From positions 1,877,501-1,941,500 of the forward strand of contig JALIRH010000063.1 in assembly GCA_023055505.1 (NCBI GenBank): a stretch of DNA of 64,000 nt, given 5' to 3'. This document shows positions 10,371-23,206 of the stretch, in pieces. Source of the stretch: Callipepla californica brunnescens (taxonomy: Eukaryota; Chordata; Aves; Galliformes; Odontophoridae). The position numbers and the translations under genes are program-made. Positions within the stretch are counted from its first letter, which is position 1. Every line of letters starts with the position of its first letter. The notes beneath the pieces were generated by a model. It saw only the letters and a list, made by a program, of their open reading frames with translations, was not told where the DNA came from and made no database searches.

Positions 10371-12586
10371 CAATTGCTGTGCCCCAGTTTGCAGCTGGTG
10401 AATCCAAGACACAGAAAGGTGAAGGGCTCCAGATCTGACAATACACTTTGAGGTTCTAGATCTGCATCTGACAGCATCCAGGAAGATCCCACCCAAGGCA
10501 CAGTTCTGTGACTGCCCTGCTTTACACTGCTCAATGGGCCAAGCACTCCCCATCAACTGGAACGTCCTCCACCCATGGCCAGAATCCAGAAAACACCCCA
10601 AGCTCCAGCCCAGGCTCCAGCCCTGCTCCCATGGACCCTGCAGGGCCAGGAGGCTGATACAAGCTCTGAATTTTGGTGCTTTTGTTGCTCTGCAGAGATG
10701 TATCTGCTGCATTCAGGTAGCAACGTGCATGTGCCACCTCCAGGGAATTTATTTTCCCCCTATTTGCCAAGATAAACAGCATACAGAGCATGAAGGGGGG
10801 AGGAGACAAGGCTGATTTAAGTGATTTCACTTTGCAATTTTCTGTGTTCTTTTTAAGTTGCTTATCCATTTCAGTGCTCAATATTCGGCTCTTTCCCTAA
10901 TTAGAAAATCGCTAATCTGCTCTGAAAAATGTAAAAGTGAGTCTTCCTTACGTGCACTGCTTGGAATATGCAAGTGTGTTGGGTTCTGTGTTGCTTTCAA
11001 GCTCTTTTTAAAAAGCCTCTGGTGTCTCTGGCTGGCATCACTTGCTCTGGTTGTTTCTTCCCCAGTCTCTGTTCAGCCCTTATGCACAGGGCAGCACCAC
11101 ACACACCCTGAGCCACCAAGAGATGGCTCCTGCTCTATGCCTTGAACCTGCATTAAGAAGTGTGTCCCCTCATCCTGCTCTCTACCTGTGAGAGAACCTC
11201 ACACCCAAACACCAGCAACTCTGGGCAGATGCAAGGGAGAGGTGTGAAGGTGGGGTCTATCAGACCAGCTGATGGCTTGGGACTCAAGAGGAGCACTGAA
11301 TTAGCTCTGGTGCCTTGAAGCAGTGAGAGTGGGGCTGTCCTACAGAGGGGATGAGCCAGGAGCTGTGGGTGAGCACAGCACTGTGTCACCAAGCCCAAGC
11401 AGGGCTGAGTGGTGGCTGCTGCCAGGCAAGCTGACAGCTTATGGCCAGGGTACCCAGGCTGTCAAGAGGCAATGGAGTTCAAAACAGAGCTGTAGAGCCA
11501 CCAAGCTCCTCCAGGGCCAGGAGCACAAGCCAGCAGCTTTTCCAAAGGAGCTTCTCAGTGCTCTTGCATACAAAGCTGCCCTCAAGCTGCAAGAGCTTCC
11601 CTGGCAGAAGATGTGCAGTAGTGTACCTGCCCACCTAACTCAGCTCCCTCCTGTCACCCGGCTCTCCTGGGCAGCCAACGGCTCTGGAAGCAGGGTGAGT
11701 AGAGCTGGCAGCTGCTGGATAGCCACCCACATACCTTGGTTCTCTGAAGGTCAACAAAGGCACTTTGGTGAAAAGGGTGGCAGTCAAAAGCCCAGGCAGC
11801 ACGCAGAGCTGCAGCTATACAGGCGGTTTTCCAGGAACCTGCTCCTGCCCATATTGCTTGCAGGAGAGAACAGGAACACAGCTGCTGCCATAAACCTTTC
11901 CAGCCAAACCACCTCACTTCATTATCGTTTGTCACCTGCTCAGGGAAATCACTTGTCACAGACATTTTCCTTTCCACTTAATGACTTCAAACTCAATCTG
12001 AGGTTTGCTCTGCACTGCAGCGCGGGGCTGTTCCAGCTGAGAGTGGGGGGCAGGGCTGTGCCAGCCCAGCCCGATGTGGACGGGGTTTGTTGGGCTGGGG
12101 ATGGTGAGTCCGCAACCCAGGTGAGAGCTGTGTCACAGCAAGTGACTTGAGCAGCAAGTGGAACGATGTTCTGGGGTCTCCAAGCCACATCAGGGTCAGA
12201 GACAAAAGAAGCACCCACCACCCTGTCCTTCTGTCACTGTATGCTATGAACACAGAGATGAAGACTCCTTAGCACAGACCTACTCTAAATTTGCTCCTAT
12301 GTACTAGAATTGCAAAGAAAGCAATGAACGACTGCCTCGCCTGGTACAGACCTTCCTGGTGAAGCCTGTGCATCAGTGCTGCTCAGTACACACAGCAATC
12401 ACTGAGTGCTGCATGCACGGTCACGTTAATGTGTTGCAGCAGTGCGGAGCCAAAGTCACTGCTAAGCCTGAAGCAGTGGCCTACCTAGCTTGTTGATTTC
12501 TCAGTAGCCAAAGACCGCACATCGGATACAATTAAACACATACCTCATAATGTTGGCCCTCCAACAAACTCATCCCTTCTAGAAGC
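10371..12586. other. Intron 2 segment without gene
   Basis: Intronic DNA. 10840-10950 is AT-rich with a CCTAATTAG core (TAATTA at 10898-10903) and GCTAATC repeats of that theme, a candidate homeodomain-bound element. A plus-strand frame at 11323-12150 stays open for 275 codons without recognisable domains. It is probably noncoding. Confidence 0.5.
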
Positions 12587-12742
12587 AGATAGCGCTGGCA
12601 CTGCTGCCCAGAGCTGTGGGTGCCCATCCCTGGAGGTGCCCCAGGACATGGAGGGGCCCTGGGAAGCCTGAGCTGGGGGGCAGCCAGCCCAGAGGTGGGG
12701 CTGGGAGGTCCCTTTGAACCAAGTTATTCTGTGGTTCTATGA
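12587..12742 (+). mobile_element. CR1 3'-end fragment
   Basis: CACTGCTGCCCAGAGCTGTG, GTGCCCATCCCTGGAGG and a terminal TATTCTGTGGTTCTATGA identify the last 155 bp of a CR1, plus orientation. It closely resembles the 3' part of the CR1 at 14790-15253, so both belong to the same or sister subfamilies. Confidence 0.88.
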
Positions 12743-14789
12743 CAGCGAATAGGTGCGAATAGGTGACTTCACAACCAGCTCCAAATCCTCCCACAAGCCC
12801 TGCTGCCCTTACAGCCCTGTCCATGCCACCCCTGTGCAGTGGGAGGAGCATACAGTGCTCCCCACGTAGCACTAAGGCAGAGCTCTGGGTGAGCACACTG
12901 CAGCATCTGCAAAGCCCGTGGGCAGAAGTGTAAGGCCAGGTCCTACAGCATCCCCTGGCCACACAGGGGCTGACAGGGTACGGTGCTGGGACAGGGCATC
13001 GAACTCCCCACATCCTCACTGCACAACCCAGGCCGTTGGCCTCCAGACACCAGAGCAGCACTGTCTCCTCCTGCCCTCAGGGGTTCCAGTAGGTTTAAGA
13101 GAAAAAGCCATTTTAAAAGCATGTCATCTGGAGTTAGAAACCCTTTCTCCAGACAACTGCTCCAGCAAAGCAAACCGAGGTGCAGTGCTCGCTGCAGCGT
13201 GTGGCTGCGAGTTCCCATCCCCAAGTTAGAGGAGGATGCGTCGCTCCAAGGTTTCAACTCTTTCGTTAAATCACAGAATCACAGAGCTGACAGAGACTTG
13301 CCCTGGCTCTGCTCTTCACAATGGGTCTTTCAGCTACTAGTAACCCCACTAAATTAGTCACACCAGCAACCGGTTCGCTCGCAATCGGTTTATAAGACAG
13401 CAGGGCTTCCTTTTAACTGGCTGATTCACTGCCACGCTGCCCAATGGAGGCTGCAGGTCGCCCGTGTCTGCAGAGGTGCAGCAGAACCCAACGCTTACAT
13501 GGGAAGGGGACCCAGGCAGGCAGCCTCCACCCTCAAAACAGCGCTCACAGCTCTCATCTCTCAAGCAAAATCCACTGTCCACTAGGGAGATAGGGCTCAT
13601 TTAGTTTTTAATTTTTAATTTACCCACAGGTTACATCCAGGCACGGAGCCCGATATGGAAATGATTCGAAACAACTGTTTTAACACCACCTCGCTTCCCC
13701 CACACAGCTCCTCCTCTCCCCACCAGTGGGTGAGGAGAGGGGCCAAGCTGGACAACAATGGGGAGATTAAATAGAAACAAGAGTGGGTGCACGCAGCCAC
13801 AGCTTTCTCTTGTTGTCATTTCTCCGCTTGTCATCCGCAGTCCTTTTAAGGTGGCTGCATCTCAGAGCCGGCGTAATCCTGATTTTCTAAGGGTTGGTGG
13901 GTTTTTTTTTCTCCTCCCTTTTTCCCACTGCCAGCAATTGATTTCATTTAACATTTTCATTCGTCTGCCCGCTGTAAATAACCACTTGGCAGTCGGATTT
14001 CTCAAGTAGAACAGGCAGCGGCTGCTTACTCTCTTCCTGGCAGCTGGGGGGGAATCTGGCAAGCACTAAAGCAAGAAGCTGTTTCAAGTAGCTCTGCAGT
14101 GTGCAGGGCAGTACATTACATGGGTAATGCTGGAGTGGAAGAAGCCACGGCGTGGAAAGGCCGAGAACTTATTTCCGAAATGCTGTGTGAGCTGCAGGCT
14201 GAGGCTGGACTCGGGAGGTGCAGCTGCTTTGCTCCCAGCACATGGCTCTATGCGGTGTGGATATGCCAGCAGAGCAGCACAGTGCATCTCTGCAGCAGCA
14301 CCTGGCCCCCCACCCTCTGCAGAGCCACAGCAAGTCTCTGCCACGGGGATTTAAGGAATAAGTTGAAACCCCCGACCACTAGATCCACTGAAACGGGGAT
14401 GTGAATTTGCAGCCGCAAGCTGCATTAAACGCTGCCTCTGTTTGCTTTGCTAAAGCAGTTGTCTGGAGAAAGCGTTTTTAACTCAGGATGAAATGCTTTT
14501 AAAATGCCTTTTTCTCTGCAGTTTTGCTGGATTTCAGGAGGTGCAGAAAGAACTCGTTGCCATCCAGTTCCACAGGCACGAGCTCCTGCCCTGGCTCATA
14601 ATCCCAACAAATCCCTTCCTGCACTGCAGTCACAATTGCGGAGCACCAGAACAAACGTCACTCAGCTGATGTGATGTGACTTGCAGAAGCGATGACAACC
14701 GGCATCACATTAACTCCTAGCTTCATCTTGGCCACAGTCTGCCCAATATCTGTGCGCTCCTTTTGGCCTCAGATGGTTTCCTCCGGGTG
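12743..14789. other. Intron 2 segment without gene
   Basis: Intronic DNA. 13267-13300 (AATCACAGAATCACAGAGC) may be a tiny CR1 3' remnant on the minus strand. 13590-14020 is AT-rich with T-runs and TTAATTT or ATTTAAC cores and could hold a conserved element. No exon recognised. Confidence 0.5.
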
Positions 14790-15253
14790 TAGGTGAGTGC
14801 ACTGGAGAGGAGTCAGGCCATGTATGACAAAGGGCAGAGGAGAGGACTGTGTCCAGGTCTGGGGCCCCTGGTACAGCAGGGATGTGGGGCTGTTGGAGCA
14901 GGGGCCAGATGAGACCACAAAGGTGCTCAGAGGGATGGAACACCTCTCCTATGGAGACATGCTGAGGGAGCTGGGGGTGTTCAGGATGGAGGAGGCCCTG
15001 GGGAGACTCCACTGCAGCCTTTCCAGCACCTACGGGGAGCTTAGAAGCAGGAGGAGGAATGACTTTCTACACGGTCTGATAGTGATCGGACATGGGATAA
15101 CAACGTTAGGAGGAAATCCTATGCTCAGAGGGCAGTGAGGCACTGGAACTGCTGCCCAGAGCTGTGGGTGCCCATCCCTGGAGGTGTCACAGGCCTGGTG
15201 GGGTTGAGGGGCTCTGAGGTCCCCTCCAACCCAACCATGCTGTGGTACTGTGA
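14790..15253 (+). mobile_element. CR1 LINE fragment, 3' 0.46 kb
   Basis: The plus strand reads through the CR1 reverse-transcriptase C-terminal region (GMEHLSYGDMLRELGVFRME) and on to the 3' end with CTGCCCAGAGCTGTGGGTGC. It ends in CCTCCAACCC plus a degenerate TGTGGTACTGTGA tail. Broken frames and internal deletions show it is dead. Confidence 0.9.
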
Positions 15254-15960
15254 CTGCTGCTGCCCCTGCTCTGCCCCATACAAGGCTCACAGTCAGAAGA
15301 GGCTGCCCCAATCCCCAGTGCTCATCCTCCCCTGGGTGCTTCTATTGCTGCAGCCATTAGGTGAAGGAATAGCTATTTTCCACCCTGAACGGCTGCGTGC
15401 ACAGCTAAGCAAGTGGAAAGCGTTAATAATGATTAATTTGTAAGGGTGGCTTTTTAGCTGTTGCTCAGGAAATCAGCCTATGCTGAGACCAGCCATGAAC
15501 AGTGCCAACGAGCAGCATGCAGGGCCTAGTTCTGCCCTGCCTGCCTCCCTGCTGCTGCTCAGGGTGCTGCCGAGAGATAGAGGCAGTGCCAGGACCCTGC
15601 CCAGCCCCTGCACATCCTCTGAACCTCACAGTGCAGATGTGGGATGGTGGCACTGAGCTGGCACTGCTCCCTTCCCCTCTGCAACCAGAGGCACAAGGTG
15701 GTGAGAGGAGGCAGAGGATGGAGGCTGCAGCTGCGTGCTAGCATGGCGAGGCAGCTGCTCTCCCAGCTCCAAAAAGCAGTAGGGCAGGCACCACTGCCCC
15801 TCTGCCATCGTCCCCATAGGTGAGCAGGGGGCAGAAAAAACATATTCAGCCTCCCCATGACACCAAGCCCCAGGAAGGACAGGCAGGGCTAATCGCACAG
15901 CCTGCAACGCTGCCTACATCAGAGGCTGTTTTTCTCTTCTTCCTTTTTATTATATTTATT

Positions 15961-15980
15961 TTAGTGACTTCACGTCACCA
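15961..15980. promoter_or_regulatory. CRE-like site
   Basis: TCACGTCA (15970-15977) is one base from the palindromic CRE TGACGTCA and lies within GTGAC-TTCAC-GTCAC, a small inverted repeat. It sits in a T-rich stretch of intron 2. Binding by CREB/ATF is possible but unsupported beyond the motif. Confidence 0.25.
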
Positions 15981-16540
15981 CTTCTTTCCCCCCAGTAGAC
16001 GAAAAGCGGAGTAGAGCAAGCATGGATAATTCTCATCCCATTTTATTTTATTTCTCTGTGGCGTTTCTCTGTTTGCTTTGGAGAGGAGGGGGTTGTTGGA
16101 GCATGTGTATTGCTTTGCAATTACAAATTAGCTTTTTAAATGAAGTGTGCTGCAAGAGGCCTGATATGCCATGTGCGAGCGCGCATCGCAGCCTCTGATG
16201 AGACACAAAAGTGGAAAAAAAAAACCCAAACCCACAGCAGAGTGCCTCGGTGCTTCTGGCAGAGCAAACAGGAGGCTTCCTGTGCCACAGTGCCCGCTGC
16301 ACTGCAGGGCTGGGGGCAGGAGGGGCTGCCCTGCACACCTCTATGCCGGGAACACACTGTGCTGCAGCAGCAGTGCCGGTGCTATGTGTCACCCAGGGAC
16401 CTGCTGCTAGGAGCACACCTCGGAGAGCTCTGGCATAAGGGATCCCACATGCTGTCTGCAGATCTGGGAACCCGTAATTGCACTTGGAAACCGGGAGCTC
16501 TTCTCCCAGCGGCTGCGATTAGCAAGCTGAGCAAGTACCT

Positions 16541-16622
16541 CACAGAATCACAGAACTGTAGGGGTTGGGAGGAACCTCTAGAGATCATCGAGTCCAACCC
16601 CCCTGCCAAAGCAGGCTCCCTT
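16541..16622 (-). mobile_element. CR1 3'-tail fragment
   Basis: ACAGAATCACAGAACTGTAG, GAACCTCTAGAGATCATCG and AGTCCAACCCCCCTGCC are the reverse complement of a CR1 3' end. It nearly matches the 3' end of the larger copy at 9102. Confidence 0.9.
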
Positions 16623-18646
16623 GCTGCTGGTAAATACTTAGTTGCAGATGTGCGGGCGCCATGTCCCTTCTTTCATCACCTGCAGTTGTTGCTGCAGCTC
16701 GTCGAACCAGCGCTGACAGCACGAGCGCTTGCGAACACTATCAGATGCTCGGCACAAAAGGAAAAGTTGACAAATGATCAAATGCGGCTGCATCTACAGC
16801 CTGCTGCTCGCAGGCAGCCGACAAGCGGATCACAAATGGCGACGTTGATGCTCGGAATCAAAAGGCAGCCCCAGAGCAGTCGTTCAGCTCAAGAGCCATG
16901 AAAGGAGGAAGCAAACCACCAAGAGCCAAACACCTTCAGCTGCTCCCGGAGCTCACCAAGCTTCATCCATTCCTCAGTGCATGGGCACTGGGAGCTCGCT
17001 CTGACCCCAGTGTGCAGCCCCTTGTCAGCCCTTCCTGTCCCTTTTTCTGCTGCTACACTTGACCTCTGACCTGCCAAAACTCTGAACGTCTAGGCATTGG
17101 GATTTGAGAAAAGAAAATGGATGATATTTTATAAAACACCATGAGAGTGTTTGCTTCCCTCCATCCTTCAGCAAGCCGTGTTGTTCCGCACGCCGTGTCC
17201 CGATCCCCCACGCAGATGGAGCTCGGTGTAGGACGAGAAAAAGCTACCTTGAGATTCATAGCATATTAAAATTAACAGCCACTGCAGTCAGATGCTGTAT
17301 CTCTCTCCAATCTCATTATGAACAGCTTGTAACATAAAACAGGATCCACTTCACAATATTTCATAGAGCGATCCACGAGGAAATACAGAGCAGACAAATG
17401 CATGTCAGAGTTGGTGGAGAGGAGATGGAGAGGGAGTGGACTGCTCTCAGAGCCAGGGATGGAGTCCAAGTGAGCCTTGCCCTGTGAGGGGTTCCTTGCT
17501 CACACTGTAAGCCTGCCTCCAGGCTTCACACTCTGAATCTGGGAGCAAAAGAATGAAAACTGAATGCTAAACAAATGAAGATGCTGAGCCTAAGGCCACC
17601 CGAGCTGGCCGCACACTTGTGTTAGTCAAGCAGGCAAGCAGCTGATGCCCTGCTTCACCCTGACCACATGTGGCTCTCTCAGGGCTCCGTGACCTCATCT
17701 CCTGATGGCAGCGAGCACTGTGCTCCTCGGGGCACGAGCCTGCTAACCGCACCCCCAGCACCTATGTGCCCTGGTGCAGGGCACCTGGACAGGTTTTGGC
17801 CACCTGGTCACTCAGCAGCAGCACCAGTCCCCAGCGAAGCCTTACTTCCACCAAGCAGCCCATGCTGAGCAGCAGCAGTCCCTGCCTGCAGCAGGCCTGG
17901 TGCCGTGCACACAGCTTGGGAGGCAGCGCTCAGAGCTGGCAGGGCCAGCTTGCCTTCACACTCTCCCAGGAAATGATTGTGATTGTGGAAGGAGATTGGT
18001 GTGTGATTATTAATAACAGCACCACAAGGGAAAATAGAAGGCAGAAAGCTGAGCCAGGCTGGGAGGCAGCGGGGTGGGCTGGCAGTGCTAGTACTGGGTG
18101 CTGCTCTGGACCCTGCAGGCTGCTGGCACCTGGTTGCACGCAATGCTGCAGTGCAGCTTCGTTTTGTTCCTCCGATGAGCAAGGTGCCACATGGAGCAAG
18201 TTATTATGCAGCAGCAGGAGTGCTGGGGGATACAGAAATGCAGCAGTGGAGATGGCATGGGAACAGGTGATTTGCAGAGAGCAAGAGGCAGAGGGAGAGC
18301 ACTGATGGAAGGTGCTAGAGAGGAGTGTTCTTACACCAAAATCATACAGGAGCACACGTGAAAGGAGCTCTGAGCCCGATTAGAGGGCACCATCCATTGC
18401 TTGTATGATAACAAACACACAGCACACTCTCCTCAGGGTTCTGGAAGCCAGAGGAGCTATGTATGGAGGGACTCCAAGGGCTTCTAGGGCATCACACAGC
18501 TCATGGTTACGATGTAGGAAAGGAGATTCTGTGGGCACCCAAGGGCTCTGCAACCCTCGGTCACAGCCACCCAAAGCCGGCAACAATGCGAAGGCAACAA
18601 ACCCCTCTCTGAACAGGCACAGACCTCTGCCCTCACCCCAGCTTCA

Positions 18647-18689
18647 GGGGAGGAGGAGGAGGAGGAGAAGGAGGAGGGAAGGAGGAAGG
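18647..18689. repeat. GGA/AGG purine microsatellite
   Basis: An imperfect (AGG)n purine tract of about 43 bp, all G/A. It could adopt triplex or G-quadruplex structure. The purine strand is the template strand of CACNA2D2. Confidence 0.85.
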
Positions 18690-19174
18690 CAAGCTGCCAG
18701 CGGGCGGCAGGGCTCACGCTGGAGCTGTGCAAACACTAATACGGCAGAAGGTAATTTTACAGAGTTCCACTCTGCAGCCTCTTCTTTGTCCCAGGATTCC
18801 TCAGCCTGGGAGATTAGTAGCTTCGAGACAGAGAAATAGAAGTTATTTTAAAATTTAGCATAAACTCACTCAGACTCAACGAGGAAGCGACTTTGGGAGG
18901 GTGGGTTCGGGTGCGGGAAAAGATGTGCACAAATAAGTGAGAAATAATTGAAGGACTGGGAAAAGAACGAGCATTTCTGCCACCCCACAGCCCATTTTTT
19001 ATTCTCCTCCTTGTGCCTCCCCACACTCACTTTCTGTTCCTCTCAAGTCCTCCCTGATCTCCAGGCAGCTCTCCTATCTGCCTGTGTTGAACCCCCGCTC
19101 CATCAACCTTGCACCGCCGTCAGCTCCCAGCCCAGCAGCCTGCCCCAGCAAGGAGCACCCCACCTTCTTATCTT

Positions 19175-19244
19175 GGTGATAGGTGGATGGTTGGATGATC
19201 TTAGATGTCTTTTCCAACCCTGGCAATTCCATGATTCTATGACT
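19175..19244 (+). mobile_element. CR1 3'-tail fragment
   Basis: GATGGTTGGATGATCTTAGA, then TTTTCCAACCCTGGC and ATTCCATGATTCTATGA form a CR1 terminus in plus orientation. Confidence 0.85.
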
Positions 19245-19845
19245 CTGCAGGCCCCCAGTGTCCGCCAGCGCTGACCAGACCTCACAGACGCAGCATCCAT
19301 TTGTCTGTGCAATGTGCAGAGGGATGGAGGTAAGATGCTTTTAGAGGTAAGGAGCAGGGGCAGCCTGATCCGAGGAGTGCCTGAGGAATCCAGGCCAGCC
19401 GGAAGATTTCACAGAGAAGACCAAATGGGCACAGAGAGATGTGAGGCAGGAGCAGGTGCCAGCAACCCCTCACAGCCACCCAGCCCACCCTGAGGGCTGC
19501 AATCCCACGTGCAGCAAGAAGAGAGGAACGGCTTTGCAGGAGTTCATTATGCTTGTTCATCTTCATTTTGCGTCTAACAGATGAGAAGCATAATGGCTCT
19601 GGCTTTCCTGGACGCCACAAAGCCAGAAACATCCTAATGAAAAATAAATGTATTTACAGGGAGACGTCAAAACAGCCCAAGACAAGGCAAAGTAATGTGG
19701 CTGGGCTGGGAATGAGGGCTTTTATTTCATCACCCCTCCACGGCCTGCGAGCAGATCACGCAGCGGAGAGAGATAAATATTTTAAATAGCGACACTTCAG
19801 CGATGCACGGTTGTGCAAGACAGGGAATAATTAGAAAATAAATTA

Positions 19846-19872
19846 CTTTTCTTTTCTTTTTTTTTTTTTTTT
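19846..19872. repeat. T-rich tract (C/T then T16)
   Basis: CTTTTCTTTTC followed by an uninterrupted T run. It is A-rich on the gene's strand. Confidence 0.9.
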
Positions 19873-20375
19873 AGCATGGTAATTCCAGACGTTGAATGAA
19901 TTAGATTACTTGACAAACTCCAGACCCACGCAGGGATTCTGCGAGCAGCTGTTCTCCTGCCCAAGGAGGCAGAGGGAACGTGGCTTTCAAAAAGAAGCCA
20001 AAGCACAGAGAAACACAGCTTATAGAGAAGGTGCTCAGGATCTGCCTGGCTGCCTCAACAGATCTAAGGACGCGAGGTTTCCCTTGGACTCCCAGCAGCA
20101 GCTCAGGCTGAGAAGTAAGAACAGCCCAATCCAATCCAACAGACATTGCCATCAGCACGCACACAGGTTGCCGAACTCAGTAGTTACCAAATCCCTTATT
20201 CTGTCCTGTGAAAGCTCCAGGTGCCTTTATCTGCTGGTGCAAAGAGGTTGGAATTCAATGGAACAACCTCCCCTTGCCTCATTGGTGGAAGAACACTGGC
20301 GTAGATGCAAATGTGTTTCTCCCAAATCCCAATTAATCGTACAGGTAGATGGATATACAGGTTATGATGAATATG

Positions 20376-20389
20376 CACACACACACACC
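20376..20389. repeat. Short (CA)n microsatellite
   Basis: About seven CA units, probably polymorphic but short. Confidence 0.85.
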
Positions 20390-22949
20390 TTTTGTTGTTG
20401 TGCCGACAGAGAACATTGCTTTTTCGGGGAAACCAGTAACATTTTCACTTGTTCCAGTAAAGAGAGTTGTTCCATGTAATTGCTCTTCCCCAGTCTGCAT
20501 TCCCGAGCTGGGTGTAAGAGCCCAGCCAGGAGCCAGCCCTATGCAGACACTCATGCAGAGGTTCCCTTAGGAATTCCCAAAACGACGATGCCCCTGCAGA
20601 AAAGCCCTATATCTCAGGAAAACAGTGCTTGAGTCTGTGTGGTTGCCTTGTTCAATGGCACTGTGCTGAACTAGAAGCATGAACACACGATTCATGTCAC
20701 ACAATTCTGGCTAACAAGGTCTCGTCCTACAGCTTGCTCTTGAAGCCATAAGGCTTGGAGAGGGCAAGGGCATTATGCCCTCCTGAAGCTTCCAGTTACT
20801 GTAAAAGGTATCTTAAGATAGAACCAAATGGGGCGAGTGCCAACCAATTTCAATATGAAAGAAAAGACCGGCCAAAAGACCCACCCAACCCACAGAACCT
20901 AAGGTGTCGCCAGTCCCAATTAAAAGCACGATACAGATGAGCAGAAACAGTGGTAACTTTGGCTGAAATATTGAACAGGGATTGTGCAACATCAAGCATA
21001 ACATCAACATGTTTCGAGTTTCGAGGCCAAACTGGAAGGAGACGGCAGCAGCACCTACAAGCTGGCAAGCACAACAAAAGCATCCAAGAATTCATCGTGC
21101 ACTGGGGAAGCAAGACATTAAAAAACATATTGTTTTGAAATGTGTTAGGATTCTTAAAGCTTAATTTATCTTTATCATTACCTCTATATTGTTGCTTAAT
21201 GCTGTTGAAAGAACAGGGCAGAGGAAGGACTTTTGGTTATCAACAATAAGAAGAATCAAGCAACAGTTTTACAAAACAACTCACACGATTCAATGGCTGT
21301 TGCCTACAACAACCTACATTGTACCAGTTTGTTAAAGGGAGACCTGAGGTTCCTTTTGCTTTTAATCTGAGAACTCTGTAGCCAAACAGAGCCATACATC
21401 ATCGCGTGGACTCGTAATTGTGCAAGTGCTGGGCTTAGAACTTGATGTTGAACAGTAATGCTTCCGCTCACTTTTCACTGGTGCGTGCTCCAAAACATCA
21501 TTCACCTTAGCACAGGCTTTCCCCCAAGGAACCTCCTTTGTTTTCAAAATTATTAAAAAGGTAATCAAGTGGCCCAAGGAGGAATTTGCAATGCAAGGTT
21601 TGTTCGTGCTTTGAAGTTAAGCATCAATCTCTAGCCATTTAAAAAATGCTTTTAAAGGCAAAGCTACTAACCCATAAAAGCTGGGGGAAGTAACAGCGGC
21701 ATAACAGATGAATTTGCAGCTGTTTTGTACCGCTAGAGCAGCTGAAGTGAGCTCATGAATTCAGCCTTTAATTTGTAATTGATTTTGTGACTTCATGGTG
21801 AGTTCAGGTCTCTGCAGGGGACGGGAGGGATCAGTCCCCATGTCCCATGCTTGCAGGGCTCCCTGTCACTGCCGCTCAGCACACAGCAGGGAAATTACTC
21901 AAGGGTTGCTGATGCTTGGGCCACCACAGCATGGGTCCCAGCACACACCTGGTCTGTACCCCAGCGAGAACACTGCAAAGGGGACCTGGTGCAGCCTCAC
22001 TGCCTGCTCTGTAGGTGCTGTGCAGCTGAGGCAGCTCCGTCGTACCCAGGTAATAAGACACAACAACCTTCAAGAATTTAACCAAAGCATGACCTGGTTG
22101 CCTTCCAGCACAGCCTGCATCAAGCTCGCTGTTACATCAGTAGAAAACTTTGCTTTCATTATCTTATTGTTATTATTGACTAGAACCGTGAAAAAAAGTC
22201 TGAGATAAATTCCTGAAGGGACGTGAAACAAAATAACCCTGTTCAGATTTGCTCATAGACATGCAGAGAATTCCTCCACTCATAGTCCTCACTGCTACAA
22301 ACACGGTGAGGATGCACTGTGTTTGCATGCTAAAAACACTATGAACTCAGATTCCAAATGGAAGAATCCATCTATCCCTACAGAAATCACCAGTTCTAGA
22401 GGTGATACCCAGTGAAAACAAGTTTTCAAGCTTCAGTCACCATCCGCCTCTGGTGCCAGGTGCAGGACATGCCAGTAAGACCCAGTACGAAGGATGCTCC
22501 TACTGGTGTCCATAGCAGCACTCCAGGTTTGTCTGAGCTTATGGCACACTTTGCTGAGATGCAGGAAAAGCCTAGGGAAAGCTGCTCTGCTCCTTTCCCT
22601 TTAAACAAGAGAGGAGTAAATATAGAAGGCTTGGAAAGGTGCCCCAAGTTTGCTGTATTTCAATTTCCATGACAATTGGATTATGATCCCTATTTATCCC
22701 CATTGACAAAGTAATTGCATGGGTCAGCTGGATCTCCTCCTCCCTCCCACGGGCAGCGGCACGGCCCCAGCAGGGCTAAGGGCCCGGCTGCCACCAGCAG
22801 CCTCCAGCCCCCACCACAGGCGGCCAGTCCTGCTGTCTGTGTGCCAAGGGTCTCTGGCTGCCAAACCGCTGCTGGGAGCGGCTTTGTGGGGCTGACGGCA
22901 GAAACCAAAGCAGCTGCAGCTTAGGGTGCCTCAGCATCCAACCCAAGCA

Positions 22950-23012
22950 CGGACTCACACAATCATTTGGGTTGGAAAAGGCCTTTGGGGTCATCAAGTT
23001 CAATATCTTTGC
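22950..23012 (-). mobile_element. CR1 3'-tail fragment (minus half of an inverted pair)
   Basis: ACACAATCATTTGGGTTGG and AAAGGCCTTTGGGGTCATCA are the reverse complement of a CR1 3' end. It is directly followed by a plus-oriented CR1 end at 23037-23206. Confidence 0.8.
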
Positions 23013-23036
23013 ACAAATCCGAAGCTCAGGAGAAGC

Positions 23037-23206
23037 AGTTAAGCCTTGGCACAGGCTGCCCAGGGAGGTGGGGGAGTCACCATCCCCGGAGGTGTTTGAG
23101 AAATGTGGGGATGTGGCACTGAGCAACGTGGTGGGGGTGGGGTGATGGTTGGACTAGATGAGCTTTAGAGATCTTTTCCAGCCTGAACAATTGTGATTCT
23201 GTGATG
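23037..23206 (+). mobile_element. CR1 3'-end fragment (plus half of an inverted pair)
   Basis: TTGGCACAGGCTGCCCAGGG, TGATGGTTGGACTAGATGAG and a terminal TGTGATTCTGTGATGA mark a CR1 3' end in plus orientation. The two fragments stand head to head. Both are 3' ends, so this is two insertions rather than a twin-primed inversion. Confidence 0.85.

Larger units (their letters stand above)
15254..19174. other. Intron 2 segment with small repeats
   Basis: Mostly featureless intronic DNA apart from a CR1 tail (16541-16620), a GGA-rich microsatellite (18647-18689) and a CRE-like site (15970-15977). A plus-strand frame at 16140-16901 is open for 253 codons but shows no domain and runs through the CR1 tail, so I reject it as a gene. 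Confidence 0.5.
19245..22949. other. Intron 2 segment without gene
   Basis: Intronic DNA with a T-rich tract (19846-19872), a short CA repeat (20376-20389) and a broadly AT-rich stretch (about 21100-21800). At 21740-21790 that stretch carries TTTAATTTGTAATTGATT. No exon or RNA gene recognised. Confidence 0.5.

Noticed and set aside
11323..12150. 275-codon plus-strand frame in intron 2
   Set aside because: No recognisable family and no splice or promoter context; other long chance frames of similar composition occur across the window.
16140..16901. 253-codon plus-strand frame in intron 2
   Set aside because: It runs straight through a CR1 tail at 16541-16622, so it is not a conserved coding sequence.
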